Assembly (NCBI RefSeq): GCF_038592905.1
Contig: NZ_CP151943.1
Coordinates: forward strand, 4,972,501 to 5,036,500
DNA length: 64,000 nucleotides
From: Neobacillus sp. FSL H8-0543
GTDB taxonomy: Bacteria > Bacillota > Bacilli > Bacillales > Cytobacillaceae
Reading direction: 5' to 3'
Part shown: one piece after another, positions 1 to 8,591 of the stretch
How positions within the stretch are numbered: the stretch's first letter is position 1
Layout of the letters: every line of letters begins with the position of its first letter
Position numbers and translations under genes: made by a program
Notes under the pieces: model-generated
The model's input: the letters and a program-made list of their open reading frames with translations, nothing else
Told to the model about the DNA's origin: nothing
Databases searched by the model: none

Positions 1-70
1 GTATAATACTTGGGGATATGGCCCGAGAGTTTCTACCAAGCTACCATTAATAGCTTGACTACGAGGTTGT
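1..70 (+). promoter_or_regulatory. Purine riboswitch aptamer, guanine class (5' edge cut by window)
   Basis: The segment fits the purine aptamer. P2 is CTTGGG (9-14) with CCCGAG (22-27) around the loop GATATGG. The J2/3 core TTTCTACC follows, and P3 is AAGCTA (38-43) with TAGCTT (51-56) around CCATTAA. The P1 3' strand is CGAGG from 62; its 5' partner lies mostly before base 1. The discriminating pyrimidine in GACTACG (C59) is C, as in guanine/hypoxanthine aptamers; adenine aptamers have U. A terminator hairpin follows at 129, so transcription termination control of the nucleoside transporter downstream is expected. Confidence 0.93.
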
Positions 71-128
71 GTATATAAATTCGGAGATTAGCTTATTTTT
101 TATTTCCATTATCTACCTTCCTGAAGTC

Positions 129-160
129 AAGCACCGGTGTAACTCGGTGCTTTTTATTTT
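129..160 (+). terminator. Riboswitch expression-platform terminator
   Basis: AAGCACCG (129-136) and CGGTGCTT (145-152) form a perfect 8-bp stem followed by a T-rich run. It lies between the purine aptamer and the lipoprotein gene, the position of an intrinsic terminator switched by ligand binding. Confidence 0.88.
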
Positions 161-205
161 TTACAAAAACAATACAACATGATTAACTCAAGGAGGAAAA
201 TTTCA

Positions 206-1357
206 ATGAAAAAAAGTACAAAGAAAATAGTATTGGTGTTATTCGTTGCTTTAATGACTGCTATTATGGCAGCATGCGGAAATGACTCAGCTAATGAAAA
301 GGAAGCTAAGGCTGGATCAGGTGAAGAAGGATTAAAAATTGCGATTGTAACAAGCCCTTCAGGCGTTGATGATGGCAGCTTTAATGAAGATAACTATAAC
401 GGTATCTTGAGCTTTATTGAAAAAAATTCAACAGCAACAGTAAAGGCTATTAAAGAAGAAACTGGCGATCCTGCTGCGGCTGTACAAGCGGTTGCTGATA
501 TTGTGGCAGATTATGATGTGATTGTAACACCAGGGTTTCAATTTGCTGGAGTTTCTAGTATTGCTATGGAAAATCCTGATAAAATCTTTATTTTAAATGA
601 CTCTGAGCCCGCACCTGTAGGTGACCAAACAAAGTTCGATAATATATATGCTATGAATTTCGCTGAGCAAGAAAGTGGATTTTTTGCAGGAATGGCTGCA
701 GCACTCGAAACAAAATCAAATAAAGTAGCAGTTGTAAATGGTATAGCTTATCCTTCAAATGTAAATTATCAATTTGGCTTTGAATCGGGAGTCAATTATG
801 CTAATAAGGTTTTTGGAAAAAGTGTTGAAGTTCTTGAATTATCAGGTTATGCAGGGACTGATGTAACTGGTGCTGATGTTGGTGGTAACTATGCAGGATC
901 TTTTGCAGATGAAGCAACTGGGAAAGTTATCGGTAATGCGTTAATTAAACAAGGTGCAGATATCATCTTTGTTGCTGCAGGTGGTACTGGCAATGGTGTA
1001 TTTACATCAGTTAAAGAGGCTAAAGACGACGTAAAAGTGATTGGTGTGGATGTTGACCAATTTGATGAAGGTGTAAATGGTTCAGAAAATATCGTATTAA
1101 CATCTGCGGTTAAATTCATGAGTATGAATATTGAAAAGTCATTAAACTCTGTTGTTGATGGAAGCTTTAAAGGCGGAAATGTCGTTCTTCATGCAGATAC
1201 AGATTCAACTGGTTTTATTAAAGAAGAAGGTCGTCATCAATTATCAGAGGACACACTTGGTAAAATGAATGAAGCTTACGAGTTAGTTAAAGAGGGTACA
1301 ATCGTACCTGCATCAAATTTTAATGGTCATACTCCAGAAAAGTTTCCAGGGTTATAA
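206..1357 (+). CDS. nupN: BmpA-family nucleoside-binding lipoprotein
   Basis: This is the substrate-binding lipoprotein of a nucleoside ABC importer (BmpA/Med, PF02608 type). Translation from the ATG at 206, 10 nt after AGGAGG, gives a lysine-rich n-region, a hydrophobic stretch and the lipobox AIMAAC with the lipidated cysteine at residue 24. A start 27 nt upstream at 179 has no ribosome site. The mature part has the family pattern: IAIVTSPSGVDDGSFNE near the N-terminus, then GFQFAGVS and later FVAAGGTGNGVF and VIGVDVDQF. An ATPase and two permeases follow in the same order as nupNOPQ of B. subtilis, a guanosine importer. The guanine-class riboswitch upstream supports a purine nucleoside or nucleobase substrate, but the exact ligand is inferred. 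Confidence 0.9.
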   Translation: MKKSTKKIVLVLFVALMTAIMAACGNDSANEKEAKAGSGEEGLKIAIVTSPSGVDDGSFNEDNYNGILSFIEKNSTATVKAIKEETGDPAAAVQAVADIVADYDVIVTPGFQFAGVSSIAMENPDKIFILNDSEPAPVGDQTKFDNIYAMNFAEQESGFFAGMAAALETKSNKVAVVNGIAYPSNVNYQFGFESGVNYANKVFGKSVEVLELSGYAGTDVTGADVGGNYAGSFADEATGKVIGNALIKQGADIIFVAAGGTGNGVFTSVKEAKDDVKVIGVDVDQFDEGVNGSENIVLTSAVKFMSMNIEKSLNSVVDGSFKGGNVVLHADTDSTGFIKEEGRHQLSEDTLGKMNEAYELVKEGTIVPASNFNGHTPEKFPGL

Positions 1358-1479
1358 TTTATATTTAAAACAATAATGGAATATACCATTAGAAGTTTAT
1401 CATTTCCCTATTTAAGAAACATAATAGGGAATGGTGAACTTCTTTTATATTATTTTTCCTAAGATAAAGGAGACGAAAG

Positions 1480-3012
1480 ATGTCTGATTATATTGTAGAA
1501 ATGAAACATATAACCAAACGATTTCCTGGAATAGTGGCAAACGATGACGTGACCATTGGAATAAAAAAAGGAGAAATTTTTGCCTTACTTGGAGAAAATG
1601 GTGCAGGCAAATCGACGTTGATGAGTATTCTAGGTGGTATGTACGAACCCGATGAAGGAGAAATATATATTCGGGGAGAGAAAGTGCAAATTAGTTCACC
1701 TAACCATGCGGCAAAGCTAAATATTGGAATGGTGCATCAGCATTTTAAGCTAGTCTCAGATTATACGATTACTGAGAATATTATCTTAGGAGTTGAGCCA
1801 ATCAAGAAATTTGCAGGTCTTTTTCCATACGTAGACATTCGAAATGCGAATCGGAAAATTGAAGAACTGTCTAAAAACTTTGGCTTAGAAGTGGACCCTA
1901 CGAAAAAAATCACCGATCTTACTGTTTCGATGCAGCAACGGGTGGAAATTTTAAAAGTGCTTTATCGTGAAGCGGAAATCCTTATTTTTGATGAACCAAC
2001 TGCCGTCTTAACACCACAAGAAATTGATTTCTTGCTCGGTATTATCGAAGGCTTACGAAACGGTGGAAAAACAATCGTATTAATTACTCATAAGCTAGAG
2101 GAAATTAAGAAAGTGGCTGATCGATGTGCTGTATTGAACAAAGGTAAATTAGTAGATGTGTTGGATGTAAAGAAAACATCTGTTAGTCATATGGCTCAAT
2201 TAATGGTGGGTAGAGAGGTAAGCTTTGAATCTGAAAAAGTACCTGCTCAGTTTAAAGAGGAAGTTTTGAAGGTAGAACATCTAACCGTTAAAAATGAAGA
2301 TGGTTTTGAAGTAGTTAAAGATGTATCCTTTACCATTCATAGTGGTGAAATATTTGCTATCGCTGGAGTCGCAGATAATGGTCAGGTTGAAATAGCGGAT
2401 GCCATTGCTGGATTAACGAGAGTTAGTGGTGGGAAAATATTCCTAGAAGGTAAGGATATTACGAATGAAAGTATAAGAAACAGAACCGAAACGGGAATAT
2501 CTTATATACCAGAAGATAGACAAAGCTTTGGACTAGTATTGGATTTTGATTTATCAACTAATTTAGCCTTAAAGCAGTATTATAGGGAGCCCTTTTCTAG
2601 AAAGGGAATCTTAAGCAAAGAGGAATTTGAGCAGTTTGGCAGTAAGCTGATTGATAAATTTGATATTAGAAGCGGACAAGGTATTAAGACGCAAGTTCGT
2701 TCGATGAGTGGCGGTAATCAGCAAAAAGCAATTATTGCTCGCGAAATCGAATTACAATCGCCGCTTATGATTTTCGTTCAACCAACACGAGGAATAGATA
2801 TTGGTGCGATTGAAAATATTCATAAAATGATGATTCAAGAACGTGATCAAGGAAAAGCGATCTTACTTGTTTCATTGGAGTTAGATGAAATTATGAATGT
2901 AGCGGATACCATTGGAGTTATATATAATGGCCAACTTCAAAAAATTGCTAGTAGTGAATCATTAACGACGAATGAAGTCGGCGAATATATGATGGGGGCA
3001 AAACATGAGTAA
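1480..3012 (+). CDS. nupO: Nucleoside ABC transporter ATP-binding protein, two ABC domains
   Basis: A 510-residue ATPase made of two fused ABC domains, as is usual for BmpA-linked and ribose-type importers. The first half has Walker A GENGAGKST, the signature region VSMQQRVEILK and Walker B LIFDEPTAVL. The second half has the degenerate P-loop typical of this family (GVADNGQVEIADAI), the signature SGGNQQKAIIARE and MIFVQPTRGID. The ribosome site is AAAGGAG before the ATG. About 120 bp separate it from the lipoprotein gene, and it overlaps the next permease gene by 8 bp, so the ATPase and permeases are co-translated. Energiser of nucleoside uptake, acting at the inner face of the membrane. Confidence 0.92.
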   Translation: MSDYIVEMKHITKRFPGIVANDDVTIGIKKGEIFALLGENGAGKSTLMSILGGMYEPDEGEIYIRGEKVQISSPNHAAKLNIGMVHQHFKLVSDYTITENIILGVEPIKKFAGLFPYVDIRNANRKIEELSKNFGLEVDPTKKITDLTVSMQQRVEILKVLYREAEILIFDEPTAVLTPQEIDFLLGIIEGLRNGGKTIVLITHKLEEIKKVADRCAVLNKGKLVDVLDVKKTSVSHMAQLMVGREVSFESEKVPAQFKEEVLKVEHLTVKNEDGFEVVKDVSFTIHSGEIFAIAGVADNGQVEIADAIAGLTRVSGGKIFLEGKDITNESIRNRTETGISYIPEDRQSFGLVLDFDLSTNLALKQYYREPFSRKGILSKEEFEQFGSKLIDKFDIRSGQGIKTQVRSMSGGNQQKAIIAREIELQSPLMIFVQPTRGIDIGAIENIHKMMIQERDQGKAILLVSLELDEIMNVADTIGVIYNGQLQKIASSESLTTNEVGEYMMGAKHE

Positions 3013-4156
3013 AGTTAAAAGGAAAAAAATCTTAAGGTATAGTCTTGTTCGACCAATAAGTAATGAGAAATGGCAACCTATCTCCATTCCATTAGTCTCT
3101 ATAATAATAAGTTTTATTGCTGCGGCTATTGTTATCCTTTTAATTGGCAAAAATCCCTTACAGGCCTTTTATAACTTATTCCAAGGGGCAGGAATCTTGC
3201 CCAAGCCTTCTTATGCTGGCTATAAGAGCATGATGACTGACTTTTTGAGTTTGCTAAATGCCATGACGCCACTTGTGTTCGCTAGCTTGGCAGTTGCTGT
3301 TGCTTTTAAAGCTGGCCTATTTAACATTGGGGTTTCAGGTCAAATGCTCGTCGCTGGTTTTTTAGCGTCGATTATCGTTGGTTACAGTGGTTTAGATGCC
3401 CTAATCGCAAAGCCTCTTGTGTTATTAATCGGAATTATCGCTGGAGGATTAATGGGAGGATTAGTAGGGTGGCTAAAATATAGATTTAACATTAATGAAG
3501 TAGTATCTACGATTATGTTAAATTATATTGCACAATATGTCATAAGCTTCTTTATTCAAATGTATTATGTTGATCCTGTTTCAAGACAGTCCAAATATAT
3601 TTCAGAAGCAGCAAGGTTAACTTTAGTAAATGTCGAAATAGCCAACTTGAAAATGGATATTCCGTTAGGCTTTATTTTAGCTATCATTATCGCCATTTTA
3701 TTAAAGTTTGTCATGGACAAAACAGTGGTTGGTTTTGAAATAAAAGCAGTAGGTTCCAATCGTAATGCAGCGAAATATGCAGGAATTAATGTCGGAAGAA
3801 ATACAGTCTTAGCCATGGTTATTTCAGGAGGCTTGGCAGGTCTTGCAGGTGTCACTTATTATTTAGGTTATTTTTCTTCGATACAACCCAAAGTTTTATC
3901 AAGTATCGGTTTTGATTCCATTGCTGTATCTCTGTTAGGGAACTCTCATCCAATTGGTGTAATATTTTCATCATTTTTAATATCTATTATTGACCAGGGA
4001 AGTACCTACATGAGTTCACAGGCTGGAATTAGACAAGAAATATCTGCTGTTATCGTTGGGTTAATCTTATTGTTTAGTGCATGTGGTGCATACTTGAAAC
4101 ATAAAGTCAGCCGCGTCCATGATAAAGAAGTGGATCGAAAGGAGAGTGAATCCTAA
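3005..4156 (+). CDS. nupP: Nucleoside ABC transporter permease 1
   Basis: A polytopic membrane protein of the branched-chain amino acid/ribose permease type (BPD_transp_2). Long hydrophobic segments run through the protein and the family loop VGSNRNAAKYAGINVGRN is present, followed by GGLAGLAGV. At 383 residues it is the longer of the two permeases, as NupP is relative to NupQ. It starts inside the end of the ATPase gene and its stop codon overlaps the next start (TAATG), showing tight coupling. With the next gene it forms the transmembrane channel for the nucleoside delivered by the lipoprotein. Confidence 0.9.
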   Translation: MSKVKRKKILRYSLVRPISNEKWQPISIPLVSIIISFIAAAIVILLIGKNPLQAFYNLFQGAGILPKPSYAGYKSMMTDFLSLLNAMTPLVFASLAVAVAFKAGLFNIGVSGQMLVAGFLASIIVGYSGLDALIAKPLVLLIGIIAGGLMGGLVGWLKYRFNINEVVSTIMLNYIAQYVISFFIQMYYVDPVSRQSKYISEAARLTLVNVEIANLKMDIPLGFILAIIIAILLKFVMDKTVVGFEIKAVGSNRNAAKYAGINVGRNTVLAMVISGGLAGLAGVTYYLGYFSSIQPKVLSSIGFDSIAVSLLGNSHPIGVIFSSFLISIIDQGSTYMSSQAGIRQEISAVIVGLILLFSACGAYLKHKVSRVHDKEVDRKESES

Positions 4157-5115
4157 TGGATACAATAATTATTGATGGATTATCCTTTGCTCTGCCTCTT
4201 TTTATTATGGCAATAGGCGGAATATATAGTGAAAAGAGTGGTATTACCAATTTAGCACTTGAAGGCTTTCAAGGATTTGGGGCATTCACCGGAGCGCTGT
4301 CAGCTGTTTTAATCGCAAATGCTACTGGGATGGATATTCAAAATCTATTTTACGTGGCGTTACTATTTTCGATGATTGGCGGGATGGCTTTTTCGATTAT
4401 TCATGCTGTACTAAGTATTAAGTTTAAGGCAGATCAAGTTATTAGCGGTGTCGTGATTAATATTTTGGCGTTAGCACTAACGACTTTCTTAACGACACAA
4501 ATAAATGTACTTGTGTTTGGATCGGCATCGGACAAGTTCAGATTAGGTGTATCAGAGCGGTTTACGATTGAAGGTTTAGCTAATATACCTGTGATTGGTG
4601 CGGTCTTTACCAATGTGTATCCCTTCGAAGTAATAATCATAGTGATTGCCTTTTTTGCGTGGTATCTATTATATAAAACAAAATTTGGCATGCGCTTAAG
4701 AGCAAGCGGGGAAAATCCTCATTCGGTTGATGCTGCAGGTATAAATGTATCGAAAATTAGGTTTTCTGCGGTTCTTATATCGGGTTTATTATCAGGTCTA
4801 GGTGGCATGTGTTTTGCCTATTCCATTTCCGCTAACTTTTCTTCAAATATTTATATGGGATATGGATTCTTAGCCATTGCTGCATTAATTTTTGGTAATT
4901 GGAGGATTCTTCCTACTTTAGCGGCTTGTCTTTTATTTGGTTTTGCAAAATCTGGGGGCGCGTTTATTGCTCAGTCGATGGCATTACCAAGTAGTTTCAC
5001 CGACCTATTCATGATTTTACCGTATGTATTAACGTTATTATTATTAATCTTTTTCTCTAAATCAAATCGGGCTCCGAGAGCATTAGGTGAAATTTATGAC
5101 AAAGGAAAGAGATAG
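4156..5115 (+). CDS. nupQ: Nucleoside ABC transporter permease 2
   Basis: The second permease, 319 residues and very hydrophobic. It has the family signatures ITNLALEGFQGFGAF near the N-terminus and RASGENPHSVDAAGINV followed by LISGLLSGLGGM in the second half. Its start codon shares one base with the stop of the first permease, so expression is coupled. It is the last gene of the riboswitch-controlled operon; hairpins from 5156 and a clear terminator at 5299 follow. Confidence 0.9.
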   Translation: MDTIIIDGLSFALPLFIMAIGGIYSEKSGITNLALEGFQGFGAFTGALSAVLIANATGMDIQNLFYVALLFSMIGGMAFSIIHAVLSIKFKADQVISGVVINILALALTTFLTTQINVLVFGSASDKFRLGVSERFTIEGLANIPVIGAVFTNVYPFEVIIIVIAFFAWYLLYKTKFGMRLRASGENPHSVDAAGINVSKIRFSAVLISGLLSGLGGMCFAYSISANFSSNIYMGYGFLAIAALIFGNWRILPTLAACLLFGFAKSGGAFIAQSMALPSSFTDLFMILPYVLTLLLLIFFSKSNRAPRALGEIYDKGKR

Positions 5116-5256
5116 GTAAATTATCTTTGCAATTCCCTTTTGGGATACTTAATACACCAAAAAACTCTTTTAGAGGTTTTTCATCAGTTCACCGTGAACT
5201 CTTGGAAAGCCTCTTTTTCGTATTTTTGGCGAAACATGAAGTTAACTCTTGGTTTT

Positions 5257-5300
5257 GGGGTCCCCCAGGAAACTAAAGCTTTAACGCATTGAGGGACCCC
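5257..5300. repeat. Dispersed hairpin repeat, copy 1
   Basis: GGGGTCCC (5257-5264) and GGGACCCC (5293-5300) are inverted and enclose a core (5264-5289) that recurs identically over 26 bases at 14825-14850. The core contains the palindrome TAAAGCTTTA. The outer arms in copy 2 are altered but still inverted, so the stem seems to be what is conserved. Confidence 0.75.
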
Positions 5301-5331
5301 GAATTTCCCTGAAATTCGGTTTTTCTTTTTT
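5299..5331 (+). terminator. Intrinsic terminator after the nucleoside transporter operon
   Basis: CCGAATTTC and GAAATTCGG form a perfect 9-bp stem with loop CCT, then TTTTTCTTTTTT. A weaker bulged hairpin (about 5156-5181) lies upstream. The rest of the 508-bp gap 5116-5623 holds only the dispersed repeat at 5257 and AT-rich sequence before the next gene, with no ORF of note. Confidence 0.85.
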
Positions 5332-5623
5332 AACTATCATAAACTTATCAAAGTTACTAATTTCGACAAATTTCTACCTAATGGTAAAAATGGTGAAGGA
5401 ATACAAGAAAATCAGCAGTACCATGGACTCTAAGGATTAAAGAGAGGTTTCTGTATTTAGAAAATCGATTAATTTTCATTCGTTTTATAGATAGATTGAA
5501 TTTAATAGAGGAAATCATTGTTTATATAATGATAAAGGGAGCAATATTTGAAAAGTAGAAAGTATAAATAGATCACCTACAGATTCTTTTTGCAGCCCAA
5601 CACACAAATAGGAGGAGAACATA

Positions 5624-6988
5624 ATGGTATTAAATAGAAAGGCAATATTATTCTTTTTACTAAGCAGTTTGATATTGCTTGCTGCCTGTTCTAATAATTC
5701 AACTACTGAAAAGGTAGAAAAGAAGAATAAAGTTGATACATCAGTAGTATTGGAAACGATCAACACAGATGACCTGAAAGCAAATATCGAAAAAGAAGAC
5801 TGGGTTATTGTCGATACAAGATTAAATGATGCTTTTAACGGTTGGCCATTAGACGGGGTCGAAAGGGGCGGCCATATTGAAGGAGCGGTCGATTTTTCCG
5901 CTAGCTGGCTCGAGACAGAGGTTGAAAAAATAGATGAAAAATTAACAGAAGTATTGCAAAGCAAAGGCATTACAGCTGACAAAAACATCGTTCTTTACGA
6001 TGCAAATGGAAAAGACGCTCAAAGCGTTGGTAACTATCTAAATAAGGCAGGATTCAAAAACATTTATAAATATGATGTGAAAGAATGGGCAGCCAATCAA
6101 GACCTACCATTGGTAAGCTACCCTAATTACGAAATGCTTGTTCCAGCAACATGGGTCAATGACCTAACGAAGAATAATAATAACGGAAAATCCTTTAAAA
6201 TTTTTGAAGTAAGCTGGGGAGACGAAGCAAAGGATTATAAGAAGGGACATATTCCGGGAGCGGTCCATATTAATACGGATGAAGTAGAGGAAGGCCCAGT
6301 CTGGAATCGCCTGGCGGATAAAGAACTTGAAAAGTTTGCCTTGAAAAATGGAATTGATTTGGACACCACAGTCGTTCTATATGGCAGCGACCCAATGCCG
6401 GCTTATCGAGTAGCGGTCATCCTAAAATATATGGGTGTTAAGGATGTACGAGTATTAAACGGAGGATATGCAGCTTGGGCAAATGCTGATTATAAAGTAG
6501 AAACAAAGGTGAATAAGAAGAAATCAGTGGCATCATTTGGAGCTGAAGTACCTGCGAATCCGGAATATATCGTTGATTTGGCAGAAGCTAAAGAAATCCT
6601 TGCTGATCCAGAAAACAGTACACTTGTTGATATAAGAAGCTGGGATGAATTTATTGGTAAAATTTCAGGATACGATTATATCGATGCAAAAGGACGACCT
6701 GCTGGAGCCGTTTGGGGACATGCAGGATCGGATTCTAGTAATCTTGAAGATTATAGAAGTGTGGATAATTCTATGCGCAATGGTGCAGAAATTATGGCGA
6801 TGTGGGAAAAAGATGAAATAGACCTTGATAATCAGCTGGCTTTTTATTGTGGAACTGGATGGAGAGCAGCGGAGGTACTATTTTTTGCTAAGGTTTTAGG
6901 CTTTGAAAATACTACATTGTACGACGGGGGCTGGAATGAATGGAGTATGGATTCTTCCAATCCTGTAGAAACTGGTGAACCAAAATAA
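5624..6988 (+). CDS. Lipoprotein with three rhodanese domains
   Basis: A secreted, lipid-anchored sulfurtransferase-like protein of 454 residues. The signal peptide ends in the lipobox LLAAC (Cys22). Three rhodanese modules follow, at about residues 45-160, 170-300 and 315-445. Each carries the typical opening (VIVDTRLNDAF; IFEVSWGDEA; LVDIRSWDEF) and a GA-V segment. Only the third has the catalytic-loop cysteine, in FYCGTGWRAAE (Cys409). The first two have DANGK and GSDPMPAYR in that place and are probably inactive structural copies. AGGAGG lies 8 nt before the ATG. It would act outside the membrane on sulfane sulfur, thiosulfate or 3-mercaptopyruvate; the substrate cannot be told from sequence. 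It appears to be a single-gene transcript. Confidence 0.88.
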   Translation: MVLNRKAILFFLLSSLILLAACSNNSTTEKVEKKNKVDTSVVLETINTDDLKANIEKEDWVIVDTRLNDAFNGWPLDGVERGGHIEGAVDFSASWLETEVEKIDEKLTEVLQSKGITADKNIVLYDANGKDAQSVGNYLNKAGFKNIYKYDVKEWAANQDLPLVSYPNYEMLVPATWVNDLTKNNNNGKSFKIFEVSWGDEAKDYKKGHIPGAVHINTDEVEEGPVWNRLADKELEKFALKNGIDLDTTVVLYGSDPMPAYRVAVILKYMGVKDVRVLNGGYAAWANADYKVETKVNKKKSVASFGAEVPANPEYIVDLAEAKEILADPENSTLVDIRSWDEFIGKISGYDYIDAKGRPAGAVWGHAGSDSSNLEDYRSVDNSMRNGAEIMAMWEKDEIDLDNQLAFYCGTGWRAAEVLFFAKVLGFENTTLYDGGWNEWSMDSSNPVETGEPK

Positions 6989-7002
6989 TGTAATACTGTA
7001 GA

Positions 7003-7036
7003 AAAAGGACAATACGAAAGAGGGTATTGTCTTTTT
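7003..7036 (+). terminator. Intrinsic terminator after the rhodanese lipoprotein
   Basis: GACAATAC (7008-7015) pairs with GTATTGTC (7024-7031), extended by flanking A and T tracts and followed by TTTTTC. Confidence 0.8.
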
Positions 7037-7059
7037 CTACATGAATTAGGAGAATAGCT

Positions 7060-7473
7060 ATGATTAAAAACAAAATGATGTATTTGCTGATTTTCATCCT
7101 ACAATTTTCAGGTCTGATCTTAGCGTTTGTTTTAGAGGATTTGTCATCAAAAAAAATGGGAGTTGCAAGATATTTACAATTTAAAAGACAAGAGTTTGAT
7201 ACCTCGTTTTTTACTCCAGTTTTAAATAATATTTATACCATCTTTTTCATTGCTGGTGCTATTCTATGTATAGTCCTTCTAATTATCAAAGGAAAAAGTA
7301 GAAAAATAATCATTTCACTTTTATTTGGAGCAATAGTCAATATAATTGGGATCCTTTTGATTCAATCCAAATTAGAATGGCAAGCGTCTCACTTTTTTTT
7401 AATCGGAATGTTTATTCTAGTCTTTTTTCAATATTTTTGGATTTTCAGATCCTTTTATAAAAATAAAGTTTAA
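7060..7473 (+). CDS. Small membrane protein of unknown function
   Basis: 137 residues with four predicted membrane segments: near residues 7-25, 58-78, 84-102 and 112-130. A polar loop rich in basic residues (about 29-50) lies between the first two. The ribosome site TTAGGAG is well placed before the ATG. It sits alone between two terminators (7003 and 7489). I recognise no family. Confidence 0.7.
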   Translation: MIKNKMMYLLIFILQFSGLILAFVLEDLSSKKMGVARYLQFKRQEFDTSFFTPVLNNIYTIFFIAGAILCIVLLIIKGKSRKIIISLLFGAIVNIIGILLIQSKLEWQASHFFLIGMFILVFFQYFWIFRSFYKNKV

Positions 7474-7488
7474 CGCTTTTCAGCCAAG

Positions 7489-7515
7489 CCGAGTTTCAAT
7501 TGAAATTCGGTTTTT
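7489..7515 (+). terminator. Intrinsic terminator after the small membrane protein
   Basis: CCGAGTTTCAA and TTGAAATTCGG form an 11-bp inverted repeat (one G-T pair) followed by TTTTTC. Confidence 0.85.
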
Positions 7516-7528
7516 CTATGGAGAAAAG

Positions 7529-7562
7529 TGACAGGGACCATCCAATTGGATGGTGCCTGTCA
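7529..7562. repeat. Long hairpin of the GACAGG...CCTGTC intergenic repeat type
   Basis: The arms 7529-7543 and 7548-7562 are complementary over 15 positions with one G-G mismatch, around an AATT loop; CATTTTTT follows. Sequences of the form GGTGCCTGTC are common intergenic repeats in Bacillus relatives. A related short form, GGTGTCAGGCACC, occurs near 17500. It could also work as a terminator. Confidence 0.7.
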
Positions 7563-7682
7563 TTTTTTGGTGAAAATGGCAGCGGACATTGTCTGAATCG
7601 AATCTGCAAGCGGATACTTAAACGGTTCTAAATCAATTTCTTCCCCAATAATATAGGTGTTGTTTTTGCCTAAGGAGCACTT
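7560..7682 (-). pseudogene. C-terminal remnant of a protein-coding gene
   Basis: Read on the minus strand, the stretch is open for about 40 codons and ends in TGA at 7560. It encodes LGKNNTYIIGEEIDLEPFK and then a helix-like tail ending IFTKK. Composition and codon use look coding, but there is no start or N-terminal part: the frame breaks at about 7682 where the duplicated leader of the GC-rich island begins. I read it as the 3' stub of a host gene truncated at the island boundary. The family is unknown to me. Confidence 0.45.
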
Positions 7683-7857
7683 AAACCTGGCGGGTTTGGC
7701 AAACCACGAGCCGGGGGCCTTTTCTCTTTCCTCATAGCTCCCGATTGTTCAATCACCACATAAATCACCACATATTGTGATGCCGTCTCACCATATGAAC
7801 GTGTATCTTTTGAGATGTGAAGATGAATCCGCAGGAGGAACATGAAGGAGGTGCAGA
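7683..7857 (+). repeat. Leader duplication, copy 1 (partner at 11540-11733)
   Basis: In order, this stretch has a degenerate terminator-like block (GGGTTTGGCAAACC), TTTCCTCA, tandem ATCACCACAT boxes (7752-7774), TCTCACCA and GAGGAACATGAAGGAGG. The same blocks occur in the same order at 11550-11727 downstream of the LuxR-type gene. The similarity continues into the decayed coding copy at 7858. Confidence 0.75.
7751..7783. promoter_or_regulatory. Candidate operator: tandem ATCACCACAT boxes, copy 1
   Basis: Two AATCACCACAT boxes are spaced 12 bp apart. The second also forms an inverted pair, TCACCA-CATA-TTGTGA (7765-7780), with one mismatch. The same arrangement is at 11607-11637. The likely binder, by position, is the MalT/LuxR-type protein encoded between the two copies; this is inference. 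Confidence 0.5.
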
Positions 7858-7935
7858 AGGAGTAAAACACACGTACCAACGGAGGACCATCACGAGCCTA
7901 GACTGTACGTAATTTACATCAAGGAACATCTATAA
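7858..7935 (+). pseudogene. Decayed copy of the gene at 11734
   Basis: The reading SKTHVPTEDHHEPRLYVIY... aligns without gaps to SDTHIRTEGNYESGLYEIR... of the intact protein at 11734. It then reaches a TAA at 7933-7935, after about 25 codons. The start codon position reads AGG (7858-7860) where the intact gene has ATG. The upstream AAGGAGG is still present. This is direct evidence for an old duplication followed by decay. Confidence 0.7.
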
Positions 7936-8033
7936 GGAAGTTCATTTCTTATTATCAGATTATGATTCTTTCTAAGTGGAAGACGGATGTCTAATTAGGA
8001 TCAAATTTATATTTAAAAGATGGGGGAAAAAAA

Positions 8034-8474
8034 ATGAATGTAAGCAAAAATGCTGAAAAATTGAACGAGGTCTCGTTGTTTCGTCTTTATTTGCTGAGAG
8101 GGCTATACCTTTTTATCGTGGTGGGGCTCGCAATCGTACGATGGCCGGATGTCATCCAACAGGTTTTCTTTCAGGAGAAGCCCTGGGAGTTAATGGAGGG
8201 TGTAGTCATCAGCATGCTGACTGCCTTCTCGGCTTTGTTAATCCTGGGGCTGCGGTATCCGTTGCAGATGATACCTTTACTTCTGTGGGAATTGGTGTGG
8301 AAGTCGATCTGGCTGCTCGTCGTTGCGCTCCCACTGTGGACAGCCGGTCAAATGGACGAATCAACCTGGGCGATGGCCTATAAATGTTTATTTGTCATTA
8401 TTGTTCCTTTCTGCCTTCCTTGGCGCTATGTGTTTACACACTACGTGAAGAAGCGCGGAGATCGGTGGCGCTGA
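8034..8474 (+). CDS. Membrane protein of unknown function in the GC-rich island
   Basis: 146 residues with four hydrophobic segments: about residues 20-38, 55-75, 82-103 and 118-135. A basic tail (KKRGDRWR) follows. GGGGG lies 7-8 nt before the ATG. Third-position GC is clearly higher than in the transporter genes to the left, as in the regulator downstream. The tandem ATCACCACAT boxes and a decayed gene copy lie upstream. I recognise no family. It may be a target of the adjacent regulator. Confidence 0.7.
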   Translation: MNVSKNAEKLNEVSLFRLYLLRGLYLFIVVGLAIVRWPDVIQQVFFQEKPWELMEGVVISMLTAFSALLILGLRYPLQMIPLLLWELVWKSIWLLVVALPLWTAGQMDESTWAMAYKCLFVIIVPFCLPWRYVFTHYVKKRGDRWR

Positions 8475-8591
8475 GGGAAGCCTGACTTTCAAAAGGTCGA
8501 CTTTTTTCAAGTAAACCAGCTTATAGTTTGTCAACATTTTTCAATAAAAAACTAAACTTTTGCAGGCTATATTAAAAATAGGCATACCAAG

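Noticed and set aside
2360..2400. Defective second Walker A in the nucleoside ATPase
   Set aside because: A degenerate P-loop in the second domain is normal for this ATPase family, so it is not a sign of a broken gene.
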